Origin: Massilia sp. MS-15 | Lineage (GTDB): Bacteria; Pseudomonadota; Gammaproteobacteria; Burkholderiales; Burkholderiaceae_D | DNA: 64,000 bases | Assembly: GCF_020176695.1 (NCBI RefSeq) | Contig: NZ_JAIWIA010000013.1 | Coordinates: 1 to 64,000 of the forward strand | Direction of reading: 5' to 3' | Shown here: positions 16,585 through 24,329 of the stretch, one piece after another | Position numbering within the stretch: the first letter of the stretch is position 1 | Layout: every line of letters starts with the position of its first letter | Position numbers and translations under genes: made by a program | The notes under the pieces: generated by a model | What the model was told of the DNA's origin: nothing | Seen by the model: only the letters and a program-made list of their open reading frames with translations | Databases searched by the model: none

Positions 16585-18240
16585 ATGATCAGGGTTCTGG
16601 AAAACGATTTTTATTATCTGGACAATTTCCAGCGCGTTCTTGACTGGATTGGTGAACGATATCGCGACCTGCTCGACGAGAAGGAGCTGGCCTTTATCGG
16701 CGCTTTTCCAGCCCAGCCGCGAAACGCACGCGCCCTGTTCGTGCGGATGGTGATGCGCAAGGGCGACCTCTTCCGCGCCAGCAAGCTGGACTATCCCGAG
16801 ATCGGCTGTCCGGTCGAAGCCTTCACCCCACTACTGGCGGCGGGCTGGGTCGAGTCCGACCCGGTCTTGGCACTCGACGAGCTGTTCGACCTCCTGTCCA
16901 AGCCCGAGCTTGCCGCAGCCTTCCGCGCGCACCTGGCAACGCCCCAGCTGAAAAACGCGCGCAAGGCCGAGCAGCTGGAAGCCCTGCGCCCGACACTCGG
17001 CGACAGCCGCCCCTACTCGGCCTGGCGCCCGGACAGCCCGGAGCCGCTCGTGCGCATCCTGGTCAAACCGCTGTGCGAGCGCCTGCGCCTGATTTTCTTC
17101 GGCAACCTGAGCCAGGACTGGACCGAATTCGTGCTGTCCGACCTAGGCATGTTCCGTTTCGAGCAGGTCGACATCTCGCAGGCCTCGCGTGGATTCCGTT
17201 CACGCGCCGACGTCGACCACTACCTGCGCCTGCATGCCTGCAAGGAGCGCTTCCGCGCCGGCGAAGCGCTCGACGACGTCGTGCGCGACCTGCCCGCGCA
17301 CGCGTTCGACAATGACTGGCTGGCCGGCCGCCGCGAAAAACTCCTGTTCCAGCTCGCCCAGGGCTACGAAAAACTGAAGGACTGGGACAACGCACATGCC
17401 CTCTACACGCGCTGCCGCTTTCCAGGCGCGCGCGGGCGCGCCATCCGCGTGCTCGAAAAACACGAGCGGTTCGACGAGGCCTATGCGCTGTTCCAGCTGG
17501 CCCAGGCCGCGCCGGAGAGCGAGGCCGAACGCCAGCACCTGGCGCGCATCGGCCCGCGCCTGGCGCGCCGCCTGGGCCATGCCAGGCTACCGGCGCGCCG
17601 CGCCGCGCCTATCGAACGCCTCGACCTGCGCCTGCCGATGCCAAGCGGTGAATGGTGGGTCGAAGGGGTCGTGCGCGCGCACCTGGAACGCGGCGAGGCG
17701 CCCGTGTTCTATGTGGAAAACGCGCTCGCCAACTCCCTGTTCGGCCTGCTGTGCTGGCGCGCCGTGTTCGCCGCCATCCCGGGCGCCTTCTTCCACCCTT
17801 TTCACCGCGGCCCTGCCGACCTCTACAGCCCGGATTTCCACCAGCGCCGCAGCGCCGAGTTCGGGGCCTGCCTGGCCGAGCTGGACGATGGCAGCTACCG
17901 CGACAGCATCCGCCGCACCTACCGCGAGAAGGCCGGCATTGCATCGCCCTTCGTCTACTGGGGCGCCCTGAATGAGGAACTGCTGGAGCTGGCCCTGGCC
18001 TGCATCCCGGCCGCCCACCTGCGCAAGTGGTGCGAACGGATCCTGGCTGACGTGCGGGCCAACCATACCGGCTTCCCCGACCTGATCCAGTTCTGGCCGG
18101 CCGAAGGACGCTATATCATGATCGAGGTGAAGGGCCCGGGCGACCGCCTGCAGGACAACCAGCTGCGCTGGATCGACTACTGCGCCGCGCACGGGATGCC
18201 GGTCGCGGTGTGCTACCTGCAGTGGGAGCAGGCCGCATGA
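16585..18240 (+). CDS. FAN1-like VRR-NUC structure-specific nuclease
   Basis: 551 residues. The ATG at 16585 (MIRVLENDFYYLDNFQRVL) is preferred to an in-frame upstream codon at 16534, which lies before the LexA site. The C-terminus holds the VRR-NUC domain: GFPDLIQF with Asp499, then MIEVKGPGDRLQDNQ with Glu514 and Lys516, followed by a Gln-containing helix. This is the PD-(D/E)xK active site of FAN1 nucleases, which unhook interstrand crosslinks and cut flaps. The N-terminal part has a helical SAP-like/wing region and the central part a TPR-like region (EKLKDWDNAHALYTRC). Length and layout match bacterial FAN1 proteins such as that of Pseudomonas aeruginosa. It forms an operon with the helicase gene 10 bases downstream. 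Confidence 0.9.
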   Translation: MIRVLENDFYYLDNFQRVLDWIGERYRDLLDEKELAFIGAFPAQPRNARALFVRMVMRKGDLFRASKLDYPEIGCPVEAFTPLLAAGWVESDPVLALDELFDLLSKPELAAAFRAHLATPQLKNARKAEQLEALRPTLGDSRPYSAWRPDSPEPLVRILVKPLCERLRLIFFGNLSQDWTEFVLSDLGMFRFEQVDISQASRGFRSRADVDHYLRLHACKERFRAGEALDDVVRDLPAHAFDNDWLAGRREKLLFQLAQGYEKLKDWDNAHALYTRCRFPGARGRAIRVLEKHERFDEAYALFQLAQAAPESEAERQHLARIGPRLARRLGHARLPARRAAPIERLDLRLPMPSGEWWVEGVVRAHLERGEAPVFYVENALANSLFGLLCWRAVFAAIPGAFFHPFHRGPADLYSPDFHQRRSAEFGACLAELDDGSYRDSIRRTYREKAGIASPFVYWGALNEELLELALACIPAAHLRKWCERILADVRANHTGFPDLIQFWPAEGRYIMIEVKGPGDRLQDNQLRWIDYCAAHGMPVAVCYLQWEQAA

Positions 18241-18250
18241 AGGCGCGCGC

Positions 18251-20530
18251 GTGACGTACACGGTGGCGGTGCGCGCCCTGTGCGAGTTCACCGCCAAGCA
18301 GGGCGACCTCGACCAGCGATTCACGCCTTCGCCCAGCGCCCAGGAAGGCATCGCCGGCCATGCGGCGGTACAAGCCCGGCGCGGTGCGGGCTACCGCAGC
18401 GAAGTGGCGCTCGAGGGCGGCTGGGGCGATCTGCAGGTGCGCGGACGGGCCGACGGCTACGATCCTGACCAGAACCTGGTCGAGGAGATCAAGACCTACC
18501 GCGGCAAGTTCGCCTCCATTCCCGACAACCACCGCCACCTGCACTGGGCCCAGGTGCGCGTCTATGGCCACCTGCTGTGCCGCCAGCTGGGCCTGGACCG
18601 GATCCACCTGGCGCTGGTCTACTACGAGATCGGCAGCGGCCAGGAAACGGTGCTGCGCGAAACACAGGACGCGCCGGCACTGGCCGCCCTGTTCGCCGGG
18701 TTGTGCGAGCGCTTCTCGGACTGGGCCCGCAGCGAAGCGGCACACCGCGCAAAACGAGACAGCTCCCTGGCCGCCCTGCGCTTTCCGCATGCCGATTTCC
18801 GTCCCGGCCAGCGCCAGCTGGCCGAGAACGTCTATCGCGCCAATGCCAGCGGACGCTGCCTGCTGGCGCAGGCGCCGACCGGAATCGGCAAGACGGTCGG
18901 CAGCCTGTTCCCGGCGCTGAAGGCGCTGCCTGAGCAGGGACTGGACAAGCTGTTCTTCCTGGCGGCCAAGACACCGGGGCGGCGTCTGGCGCTGGACGCG
19001 GCGGCCAGCCTGGGTGCGGGCCGCACGATTGCGCTGCGGGTGCTCGAACTGAGCGCCCGCGACAAGGCCTGCGAGCATCCGGACAAGGCCTGCCAGGGCG
19101 AGTCCTGCCCCCTTGCCAGGGGCTTCTATGACCGCCTGCCGGCGGCACGCGCGGCTGCAGCGCAGGCCGCCGCTACGACCTTGCTGGACCGCGAAGCGCT
19201 GCGCGCGCTGGCGCTGGCGCACGACGTCTGTCCCTATTACCTTGGCGGCGAGATGGCGCGCTGGAGCGACATGGTGGTGGGCGACTACAACTACTATTTC
19301 GACGGCGGCGCCATGCTGTTCGCGCTGGCGCAGTCCAACGGCTGGCGTGCCAGCGTGCTGGTGGACGAAGCCCACAACATGGTCGCCCGCGCACGCGCCA
19401 TGTACAGCGTGGAGCTGGATCGCACCGGCCTGCGCGCGGCGCGGGCGAATGCGCCGGAGCCGGTCAGGAAGGCGCTGGAGCGTGTCGGCCGTGCCTGGAC
19501 CGGCGTCGACAAGGACGCCCCGGCGCCCTACCAGGTGCTGCCCGCGCTGCCGGGCAAGCTGCTGGACGCGCTCCAGAGCGCGACCAGCACCGTCAACGAT
19601 TTCCTGGCCGAGTTCCCCGGACCGCTTGATCCGGAGCTGCAGCGTTTTTACTTCGACGCCCTCGGGTTCATCCGCCTGGCGGAATCCTTCGGCGACCATT
19701 CCCTGTGCGACCTGGCGCGTGCCGGGGTGCGCGATTCGACCATCAGCATCCGCAACGTCGTGCCGGCACCCTTCCTGGCGCCGCGCTTCGCCGGGGCGCA
19801 TTCGGCGACCCTGTTCTCGGCCACCCTCGGTCCCTGGCATTATTTTTGCGACCTGCTTGGCATGCCGCCCGACACCGCCTGGGCCGATGTCGCCTCGCCT
19901 TTCAGTGCCAGCCAGCTCGAGGTCCACGTTGCCACCGGCATCTCGACCCGCTACCAGCAGCGCGCCGCCTCGCTGGTGCCGATCGCCGACCTGATCGCAC
20001 GCCAGTACCTGGCGCGCGAAGGCAACTACCTGGCCTTCTTCAGCAGCTTCGACTACCTGGAACAGGTACTGGCGCAGCTGGCGGCGCGCCATCCGCAGGT
20101 GCCCGCCTGGCGCCAGGAACGGCGCATGAGCGAGGCGGAGCGCGCCGGGTTCCTGGCGCGCTTCGTGCCCGGCGGGCGCGGGGTCGGCTTCGCGGTGCTG
20201 GGCGGCTCTTTTGGCGAAGGCATCGACCTGCCCGGCGAACGCCTGATCGGCGCCTTCGTGGCGACGCTCGGCCTGCCGCAGGTGAATCCGGTGAACGAGC
20301 AGCTGCGCGAACGGATGGGAGCGATGTTCGGCGCCGGCTACGACTACACTTACCTGTATCCCGGCATGCAGAAGGTGGTGCAGGCCGCCGGCCGGGTGAT
20401 CCGGACCGAAACCGACCATGGGGTAGTGTGGCTGATCGACGACCGCTTCGCGCGCGCTGAAGTGCGCGCCCTGCTGCCCGCGTGGTGGGACGTGGACAAC
20501 CGTCCCGCCGGATCCACCATTGCCACCTAG
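18251..20530 (+). CDS. Cas4/RecB-like nuclease fused to DinG/XPD-type Fe-S helicase
   Basis: 759 residues from a GTG at 18251 preceded by GAAGG. Residues 1-165 form a PD-(D/E)xK domain: GRADG (Asp68), EEIKTYRG (Glu79, Lys81) and a QVRVYGHLL helix, as in Cas4/RecB nucleases. Residues 180-750 form a superfamily 2 XPD/DinG helicase: Walker A APTGIGKT at 208-215, four cysteines (274, 281, 286, 327) placed as an iron-sulfur cluster, DEAH at 372-375, an HSATLFSATL motif III, and the C-terminal FGEGIDLPGERL and QAAGRVIRT motifs. It would unwind DNA 5'-3' while the N-terminal nuclease trims it. Co-transcription with the VRR-NUC gene places it under LexA control. Its stop overlaps the convergent regulator gene by four bases. 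Confidence 0.9.
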   Translation: MTYTVAVRALCEFTAKQGDLDQRFTPSPSAQEGIAGHAAVQARRGAGYRSEVALEGGWGDLQVRGRADGYDPDQNLVEEIKTYRGKFASIPDNHRHLHWAQVRVYGHLLCRQLGLDRIHLALVYYEIGSGQETVLRETQDAPALAALFAGLCERFSDWARSEAAHRAKRDSSLAALRFPHADFRPGQRQLAENVYRANASGRCLLAQAPTGIGKTVGSLFPALKALPEQGLDKLFFLAAKTPGRRLALDAAASLGAGRTIALRVLELSARDKACEHPDKACQGESCPLARGFYDRLPAARAAAAQAAATTLLDREALRALALAHDVCPYYLGGEMARWSDMVVGDYNYYFDGGAMLFALAQSNGWRASVLVDEAHNMVARARAMYSVELDRTGLRAARANAPEPVRKALERVGRAWTGVDKDAPAPYQVLPALPGKLLDALQSATSTVNDFLAEFPGPLDPELQRFYFDALGFIRLAESFGDHSLCDLARAGVRDSTISIRNVVPAPFLAPRFAGAHSATLFSATLGPWHYFCDLLGMPPDTAWADVASPFSASQLEVHVATGISTRYQQRAASLVPIADLIARQYLAREGNYLAFFSSFDYLEQVLAQLAARHPQVPAWRQERRMSEAERAGFLARFVPGGRGVGFAVLGGSFGEGIDLPGERLIGAFVATLGLPQVNPVNEQLRERMGAMFGAGYDYTYLYPGMQKVVQAAGRVIRTETDHGVVWLIDDRFARAEVRALLPAWWDVDNRPAGSTIAT

Positions 20531-21264
20531 CGCATCAGCTCGCGCACTCTCTGGTAGCCGCTGCGGCTGATCGGCAGCCGGGTGCCGTCCTTGAGCACCG
20601 CGCAGTAGTTGTCCTTGCTGGCCGGTTCGATGCGTGCGATCGTGCCCACGTTGACGATGTAGGAGCGGTGGATGCGGATGAAGACCTGCGGGTCGAGCTG
20701 GGCCTCGAGCTCGGACATGCGCTGGTTCTTGAGATGGGCGCGCCCGCCTGCCATCACCTGCACGTAGTCGTCCTGCGCCTCGATGTAGTCGATACCGGCG
20801 CTTGCCACCACGTGCACCCGCGCGCCCTCCTTGATCAGCACCCGCTCCAGGTAACCGCGGCGCACTGCCGCCTCGCTGACCACTGCATCCAGTTGCGCCT
20901 GCGGCCGCCGCGCCCGCGCATGCGCCAGCGCCTGGGCCAGGCGCTCGCGGCTGAAGGGCTTGAGCAGGTAGTCGATCGCATGCACCTCGAAGGCCTTCAG
21001 CGCGAACTGGTCGTAGGCGGTGGCGAAGATGTAGTGCGGCGCGCCGGGCGCCGTGTTCCCGGCCAGTTCGACCACCTCGAAGCCATCCAGCTTGGGCATC
21101 TGGATGTCGAGGAAGACGAGTTCCGGCGCCAGCTCGCCGATCGCCTTGACGGCTTCGAATCCGTTCGCGCATTCGCCCACGATCTCGAGATCGGGATGGG
21201 CGGACAGGTATTCGCGCAACAGGGCGCGCGCCAGGTGTTCATCGTCAACGATCAGTACGCGCAT
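20527..21264 (-). CDS. LytTR-family response regulator
   Basis: 245 residues. An N-terminal receiver domain (1-120) shows VLIVDDEHLAR, the phospho-acceptor Asp53 in FLDIQMP, the conserved Thr in ATAYDQFA and Lys in LLKPFSRE. The C-terminal LytTR DNA-binding domain (about 140-245) has IDYIEAQDDYVQV, a FIRIHRSYIVN segment and GTRLPISRSGYQRV. Such regulators act with LytS-type kinases; the kinase gene lies immediately upstream on the same strand, 3 bases away. The family includes AlgR/VirR/LytR regulators of envelope and exopolysaccharide genes. Target genes cannot be inferred from sequence alone. Confidence 0.93.
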   Translation of the reverse strand: MRVLIVDDEHLARALLREYLSAHPDLEIVGECANGFEAVKAIGELAPELVFLDIQMPKLDGFEVVELAGNTAPGAPHYIFATAYDQFALKAFEVHAIDYLLKPFSRERLAQALAHARARRPQAQLDAVVSEAAVRRGYLERVLIKEGARVHVVASAGIDYIEAQDDYVQVMAGGRAHLKNQRMSELEAQLDPQVFIRIHRSYIVNVGTIARIEPASKDNYCAVLKDGTRLPISRSGYQRVRELMR

Positions 21265-21267
21265 CTT

Positions 21268-22338
21268 CTACTCTCTTTCCGTCTCGGCGGGCAGCACCAG
21301 GTCCACCCGGAATCGATCGTCCATGCGTGCCCAGTGCACGCTGGCTTCCCTGCCATAGGCCGCCGCCAGGCGCTGGCGTACGTTGACCAGCCCGATGCCT
21401 CTTCCGGCGGGAGCTGCGCCCTCTTCCGGATCGGCGTCGTTCTCGACACGGATCCGCAGCAGCGAACCGGCGCGCTCGGCGCAGACACGGATGCTGCCGC
21501 CCTCCAGCCGCTGGCCGATGCCGTGCTTGACCGCGTTTTCCACCAGCGGCTGCAGGATCATCGGCGGCAGCAGGCAGCTGCCTGCGCCCTCCCCCACCTG
21601 CTGCTCGAAGGCCAGGCGCGGACCGAAGCGCACCTGTTCGATCTCGACGAAGCACCCGAGCAGTGCGAGTTCCTCCTCCAGGCTGACCTTGCGGTGCGCC
21701 TCCAGTCCCAGCGTCTGGCGGAAGAATCCGGCCAGTTGCAGCGTCATGTCGCGCGCCCCGCCGGCATCGATCGCGGTCAGCGCGCTGATCGAGTTCAGGC
21801 TGTTGAACAGGAAGTGCGGATCGACCTGGGTGCGCAGCATGCGCAGTTCCGCATCCTGCGCCAGCAGGCGCGATTCCAGCTCGCGCGTCTCGGCGCGGCG
21901 CGTGCGCTCGAATTCCAGTACCAGGTAGTGCGCCACCGCAGTCATCCAGTACAGCAGCATGCCGATACCCAGCATGATGACGGCGAAGGGCCGCGTGATC
22001 ACCAGCGCCGCGCCCTGCGGCAGGACCAGGGCGCACAGCGCGGCCCAGGCGCTGCCGGCCGCGCACCACAGCAGCGCCGCGCCCAGGCCGCCGCAGAAGA
22101 ACACAGACAGCACCGCCCACAACGAGCGCTGGGCCAGCGGATAGGCACGGCACAGGTAGTAGGCCGAGAAGCCGCAGGCACAGGCATAGAACAGCGCCAA
22201 CGGGAGCGCGAACAGGAGGGCGGCCACCGGTCCGGGGCCGGCGCCGGCGACAATCAGGCCTGCCAGCAGAAGGCCCAGCAGCAGCCAGGCCAGCAGGTAG
22301 AGTGCGACGCCGCGACGCGTCCAGGAGCCACCGCTCAC
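21268..22338 (-). CDS. LytS/YehU-type membrane histidine kinase
   Basis: 356 residues from the GTG at 22338; a longer reading to 22392 overlaps the LiaF-like gene by 41 bases and lacks a better start. About five hydrophobic segments occupy the first 160 residues. They are followed by a short coiled linker (AETRELESRLLAQDAELRMLRTQ) and the His_kinase domain with the signature DPHFLFNSLNSISAL, whose His is phosphorylated. The HATPase_c domain then shows PPMILQPLVENAVKHGI and a GRGIGLVNVRQRL glycine box. It forms a two-component pair with the LytTR regulator and is probably modulated by the two LiaF-related membrane proteins upstream in the operon. Confidence 0.9.
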   Translation of the reverse strand: MSGGSWTRRGVALYLLAWLLLGLLLAGLIVAGAGPGPVAALLFALPLALFYACACGFSAYYLCRAYPLAQRSLWAVLSVFFCGGLGAALLWCAAGSAWAALCALVLPQGAALVITRPFAVIMLGIGMLLYWMTAVAHYLVLEFERTRRAETRELESRLLAQDAELRMLRTQVDPHFLFNSLNSISALTAIDAGGARDMTLQLAGFFRQTLGLEAHRKVSLEEELALLGCFVEIEQVRFGPRLAFEQQVGEGAGSCLLPPMILQPLVENAVKHGIGQRLEGGSIRVCAERAGSLLRIRVENDADPEEGAAPAGRGIGLVNVRQRLAAAYGREASVHWARMDDRFRVDLVLPAETERE

Positions 22339-22351
22339 CGCGTCCCCGCCA

Positions 22352-23065
22352 TCAGTTGCGCACCTCGACGCCACCCATGATCGCGTAGCCACGGACGATC
22401 AGGCGCTTGCTGTTGTCGGGCGGCGCGATGGTCTTTTCCTCGAAGCCGCCCATGATCGGCGTGCCATTCAGGATCACGGTCCAGTCGGGCGGCACCTTCA
22501 GGGTCACGCCGCCCCAGAAGGCGAACACGTTCAGCACCGCCTCGCCCTGGATCGAGGATGCACGCAGGTCGAGCGAGCAGCCGCCCATGAAGGCGGTGAC
22601 TTCGCCGCCGCGGAAGTCCGGGGTGAACACGCGCCGCTCGAAGCCGCCCAGGATCGCCGTGATATCCACCACGCCCTCGTCCCCCAGGTCGTTCTCGCCC
22701 TTGACGCCGTCGATCATGATGCGGCGCCGTCCGGTACGCGCAGTGTACAGCGTGTAGGCGCCGAAGCCGATGAAGAACAGCGGCCACATGGTATGCACGT
22801 TGAAATCGATGATGTCCATCCGGTCCAGGGTCAGCAGGATCCCGAGCGCCACCAGACCGCCTCCCAGCAGCTGGCCGCCGCGCGACTGCGTGTCGTACAG
22901 CTTGACGATGCCGGCGATGACGAACACGGCGGGCCAGAAGCCCAGGACGCGGCGCGTCTCGATGATGTCGAGGTTCCCGAGCAGGAACAGCACCCCCAGC
23001 ACGATCACGGACAGGCCGAGCACCACTTGCGCGGTCACGCCGCGCGACTTGAGATTATCCTTCAT
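22352..23065 (-). CDS. LiaF-like membrane protein (cell-wall stress sensor/regulator)
   Basis: 237 residues. Four hydrophobic segments cover residues about 10-110 (VVLGLSVIVLGVLFLLGNLDII, FWPAVFVIAGIVKL and two more), in the DUF5668/LiaI arrangement. A C-terminal LiaF-type beta-repeat domain (about 130-237) follows, with recurring GG-turn strands: DITAILGGFERRVF, VTAFMGGCSLDLR, NVFAFWGGVTLKVP and IMGGFEEKT. In Gram-positive bacteria LiaF restrains the LiaS kinase until envelope stress. Here a LytS-type kinase lies directly downstream, so a similar sensing role is inferred. The first codons overlap the end of the DUF5668 gene by 11 bases. Confidence 0.87.
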   Translation of the reverse strand: MKDNLKSRGVTAQVVLGLSVIVLGVLFLLGNLDIIETRRVLGFWPAVFVIAGIVKLYDTQSRGGQLLGGGLVALGILLTLDRMDIIDFNVHTMWPLFFIGFGAYTLYTARTGRRRIMIDGVKGENDLGDEGVVDITAILGGFERRVFTPDFRGGEVTAFMGGCSLDLRASSIQGEAVLNVFAFWGGVTLKVPPDWTVILNGTPIMGGFEEKTIAPPDNSKRLIVRGYAIMGGVEVRN

Positions 23066-23447
23066 GCTTGTGCTCCGGGCGATGTGCGCCGGAAGGCGGC
23101 GCGAGACGCCGTTCCAGCAACGGCTGGCACAGCAGCTTGACGCCCCAGGCCAGCAGGAACAGCGGCCAGCTGTTACGGAAGTTCAGGCCGAACAGGTGCG
23201 TGAAGCAGGCGAACAGCCACAGGCCGATGAAGATGGTCCACAGGCCGTTGCCGAATTCGCGCACGGCTGGAGAGCCGATCGCCTGGTTGATCCCCACGAT
23301 CACCAGCAGCAGCGGGGTGTAGCGCCAGTAGGCGCCGGCATCGATGTAGTCGAGCCGGTCGAGCAGGATGACCGTGCCGATCACGATCATCAGGATTCCC
23401 CAGACCGCCTGCTTGCGCGAGCGGTATGCGTCTTCATCGGTGTGCAT
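23055..23447 (-). CDS. DUF5668/LiaF transmembrane-domain protein
   Basis: 130 residues from the ATG at 23447, which has a clear GAGGAG site; upstream in-frame codons are unlikely. It contains four membrane segments with the DUF5668 pattern (AVWGILMIVIGTVILLDRL, then WRYTPLLLVIVGINQAI, a third and a fourth near SWPLFLLAWGVKLL) and a basic His-rich C-terminus. It lacks the C-terminal beta domain of its neighbour. As first gene of a four-gene operon with overlapping stop and start, it probably forms a membrane complex with the LiaF-like protein that tunes the kinase. Confidence 0.85.
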   Translation of the reverse strand: MHTDEDAYRSRKQAVWGILMIVIGTVILLDRLDYIDAGAYWRYTPLLLVIVGINQAIGSPAVREFGNGLWTIFIGLWLFACFTHLFGLNFRNSWPLFLLAWGVKLLCQPLLERRLAPPSGAHRPEHKHEG

Positions 23448-23576
23448 TGCGCGACTCCTCATGTGTCGTTGGAATGGACACACGATACCGGAGCGCCGGG
23501 GAGCGTGAAAGCGCCTTTCGGCGAACGGCGGCGCAGCGCCGGTGAATGGCGAAGAAGTCGGCGGACGGCGATGGCG

Positions 23577-23602
23577 AAAAAAAGCCCGCTCGAAGGGCGG
23601 GC
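23577..23602 (-). terminator. Intrinsic terminator of the 57-residue protein gene
   Basis: On the minus strand GCCCGC pairs with GCGGGC across a 7-base loop and is followed by seven T residues. It lies 36 bases after the stop of the small gene at 23639-23812. Confidence 0.85.
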
Positions 23603-23638
23603 CGTTTGGGCTGAGTTGACGGCCTCGACAGGCAGGCT

Positions 23639-23812
23639 TCAGGCCTGGGCGGACAGTTCCATCTGCGGGCGGCCCTTGACCTGGTTGCGGTACTTGGCAC
23701 GGGCCTCGGCCATCTTGACGGCTTCGCGCGCGATGTTGGTGCGGCGGATCTCGAGCCGCTCCTTCTTGCCGCGGTGTTGTGCTTCGTGTTTGTTGCCGAT
23801 ACTCTTGGTCAT
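23639..23812 (-). CDS. Small basic protein, 57 residues, unknown function
   Basis: The frame opens with ATG at 23812 after a near-ideal GAGGAG site six bases upstream and ends 36 bases before a strong terminator, which supports a real gene. The peptide begins MTKSIGNKHEAQHRGKKERL and continues with a charged, strongly helical stretch rich in Lys, Arg, Glu and Ala. There is no signal peptide, membrane segment or Cys pair. The composition would suit a small nucleic-acid- or ribosome-associated protein, but I recognise no family. It lies downstream of another small gene on the same strand with a 71-base gap. Confidence 0.7.
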   Translation of the reverse strand: MTKSIGNKHEAQHRGKKERLEIRRTNIAREAVKMAEARAKYRNQVKGRPQMELSAQA

Positions 23813-23883
23813 GAAGGTCTCCTCGTTGACACCGTCTGCACGGTGAGGTTCCGCGCCGTCCTGGCGCAGGGATCAGGGATGAA

Positions 23884-24045
23884 TCAGGAACGGCTGCTGC
23901 CCATCTTGAGATCGGACGGCATCAGCATGCCCCATCCCAGCTGGCGGCGGATTTCTTCCGGCGTCGGCGGGGGCGCGCTGTCGCGCGCACGGCGCTCAAG
24001 GTATTCGCGTACCAGGTGCTTGGGTGGCTGCTTGATCTCGGACAT
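23884..24045 (-). CDS. Small protein, 53 residues, unknown function
   Basis: ATG at 24045 follows a GGAGGC site. The protein begins MSEIKQPPKHLVREYLERRA, continues through a Pro-rich turn (SAPPPTPEE) and ends with IRRQLGWGMLMPSDLKMGS. It is soluble, with a predicted helix at each end. It probably forms an operon with the 57-residue gene 71 bases downstream, which ends in a terminator. The Pro-x-Pro-Glu-Glu-Ile-Arg-Arg-Gln pattern recalls small uncharacterised betaproteobacterial proteins, but I cannot assign a function. Confidence 0.68.
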   Translation of the reverse strand: MSEIKQPPKHLVREYLERRARDSAPPPTPEEIRRQLGWGMLMPSDLKMGSSRS

Positions 24046-24284
24046 GGTGGCCTCCGCTCCCGTTTGGCCGGCGCAACGCGCCAGCCGGAGTTGGTGCCGG
24101 TCCTCGAGGCGACCGGCTAACCTGTCAAGCTGTTGGTACCGTGCGTTTGCCGCACAGGTGCCTCACTTGGACGACTCCATGGTAGCGCTGCGGCGCGCTG
24201 AGCACCGTTAGCTGCCGCACACTTTTCGATAGGCCCTCTCCTACAGAAGCGCGAGCCGGGATGGAAAGCCGTGGCGGCTGCATG

Positions 24285-24309
24285 AAAAAAGGGGAGCCGA
24301 AGCTCCCCT
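24285..24309 (-). terminator. Strong intrinsic terminator of TonB-dependent receptor gene
   Basis: On the minus strand AGGGGAGC pairs perfectly with GCTCCCCT across a TTCG tetraloop and is followed by six T residues in all. It starts 20 bases after the receptor stop codon. Confidence 0.92.
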
Positions 24310-24329
24310 GGTCTGGACTACACCAGCGC

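Noticed and set aside
18116-21172. Open frame of about 1018 codons on the minus strand opposite the DinG-type helicase.
   Set aside because: No domain, repetitive Gln/Arg/Gly composition, entirely explained by the coding strand of the helicase and the regulator.
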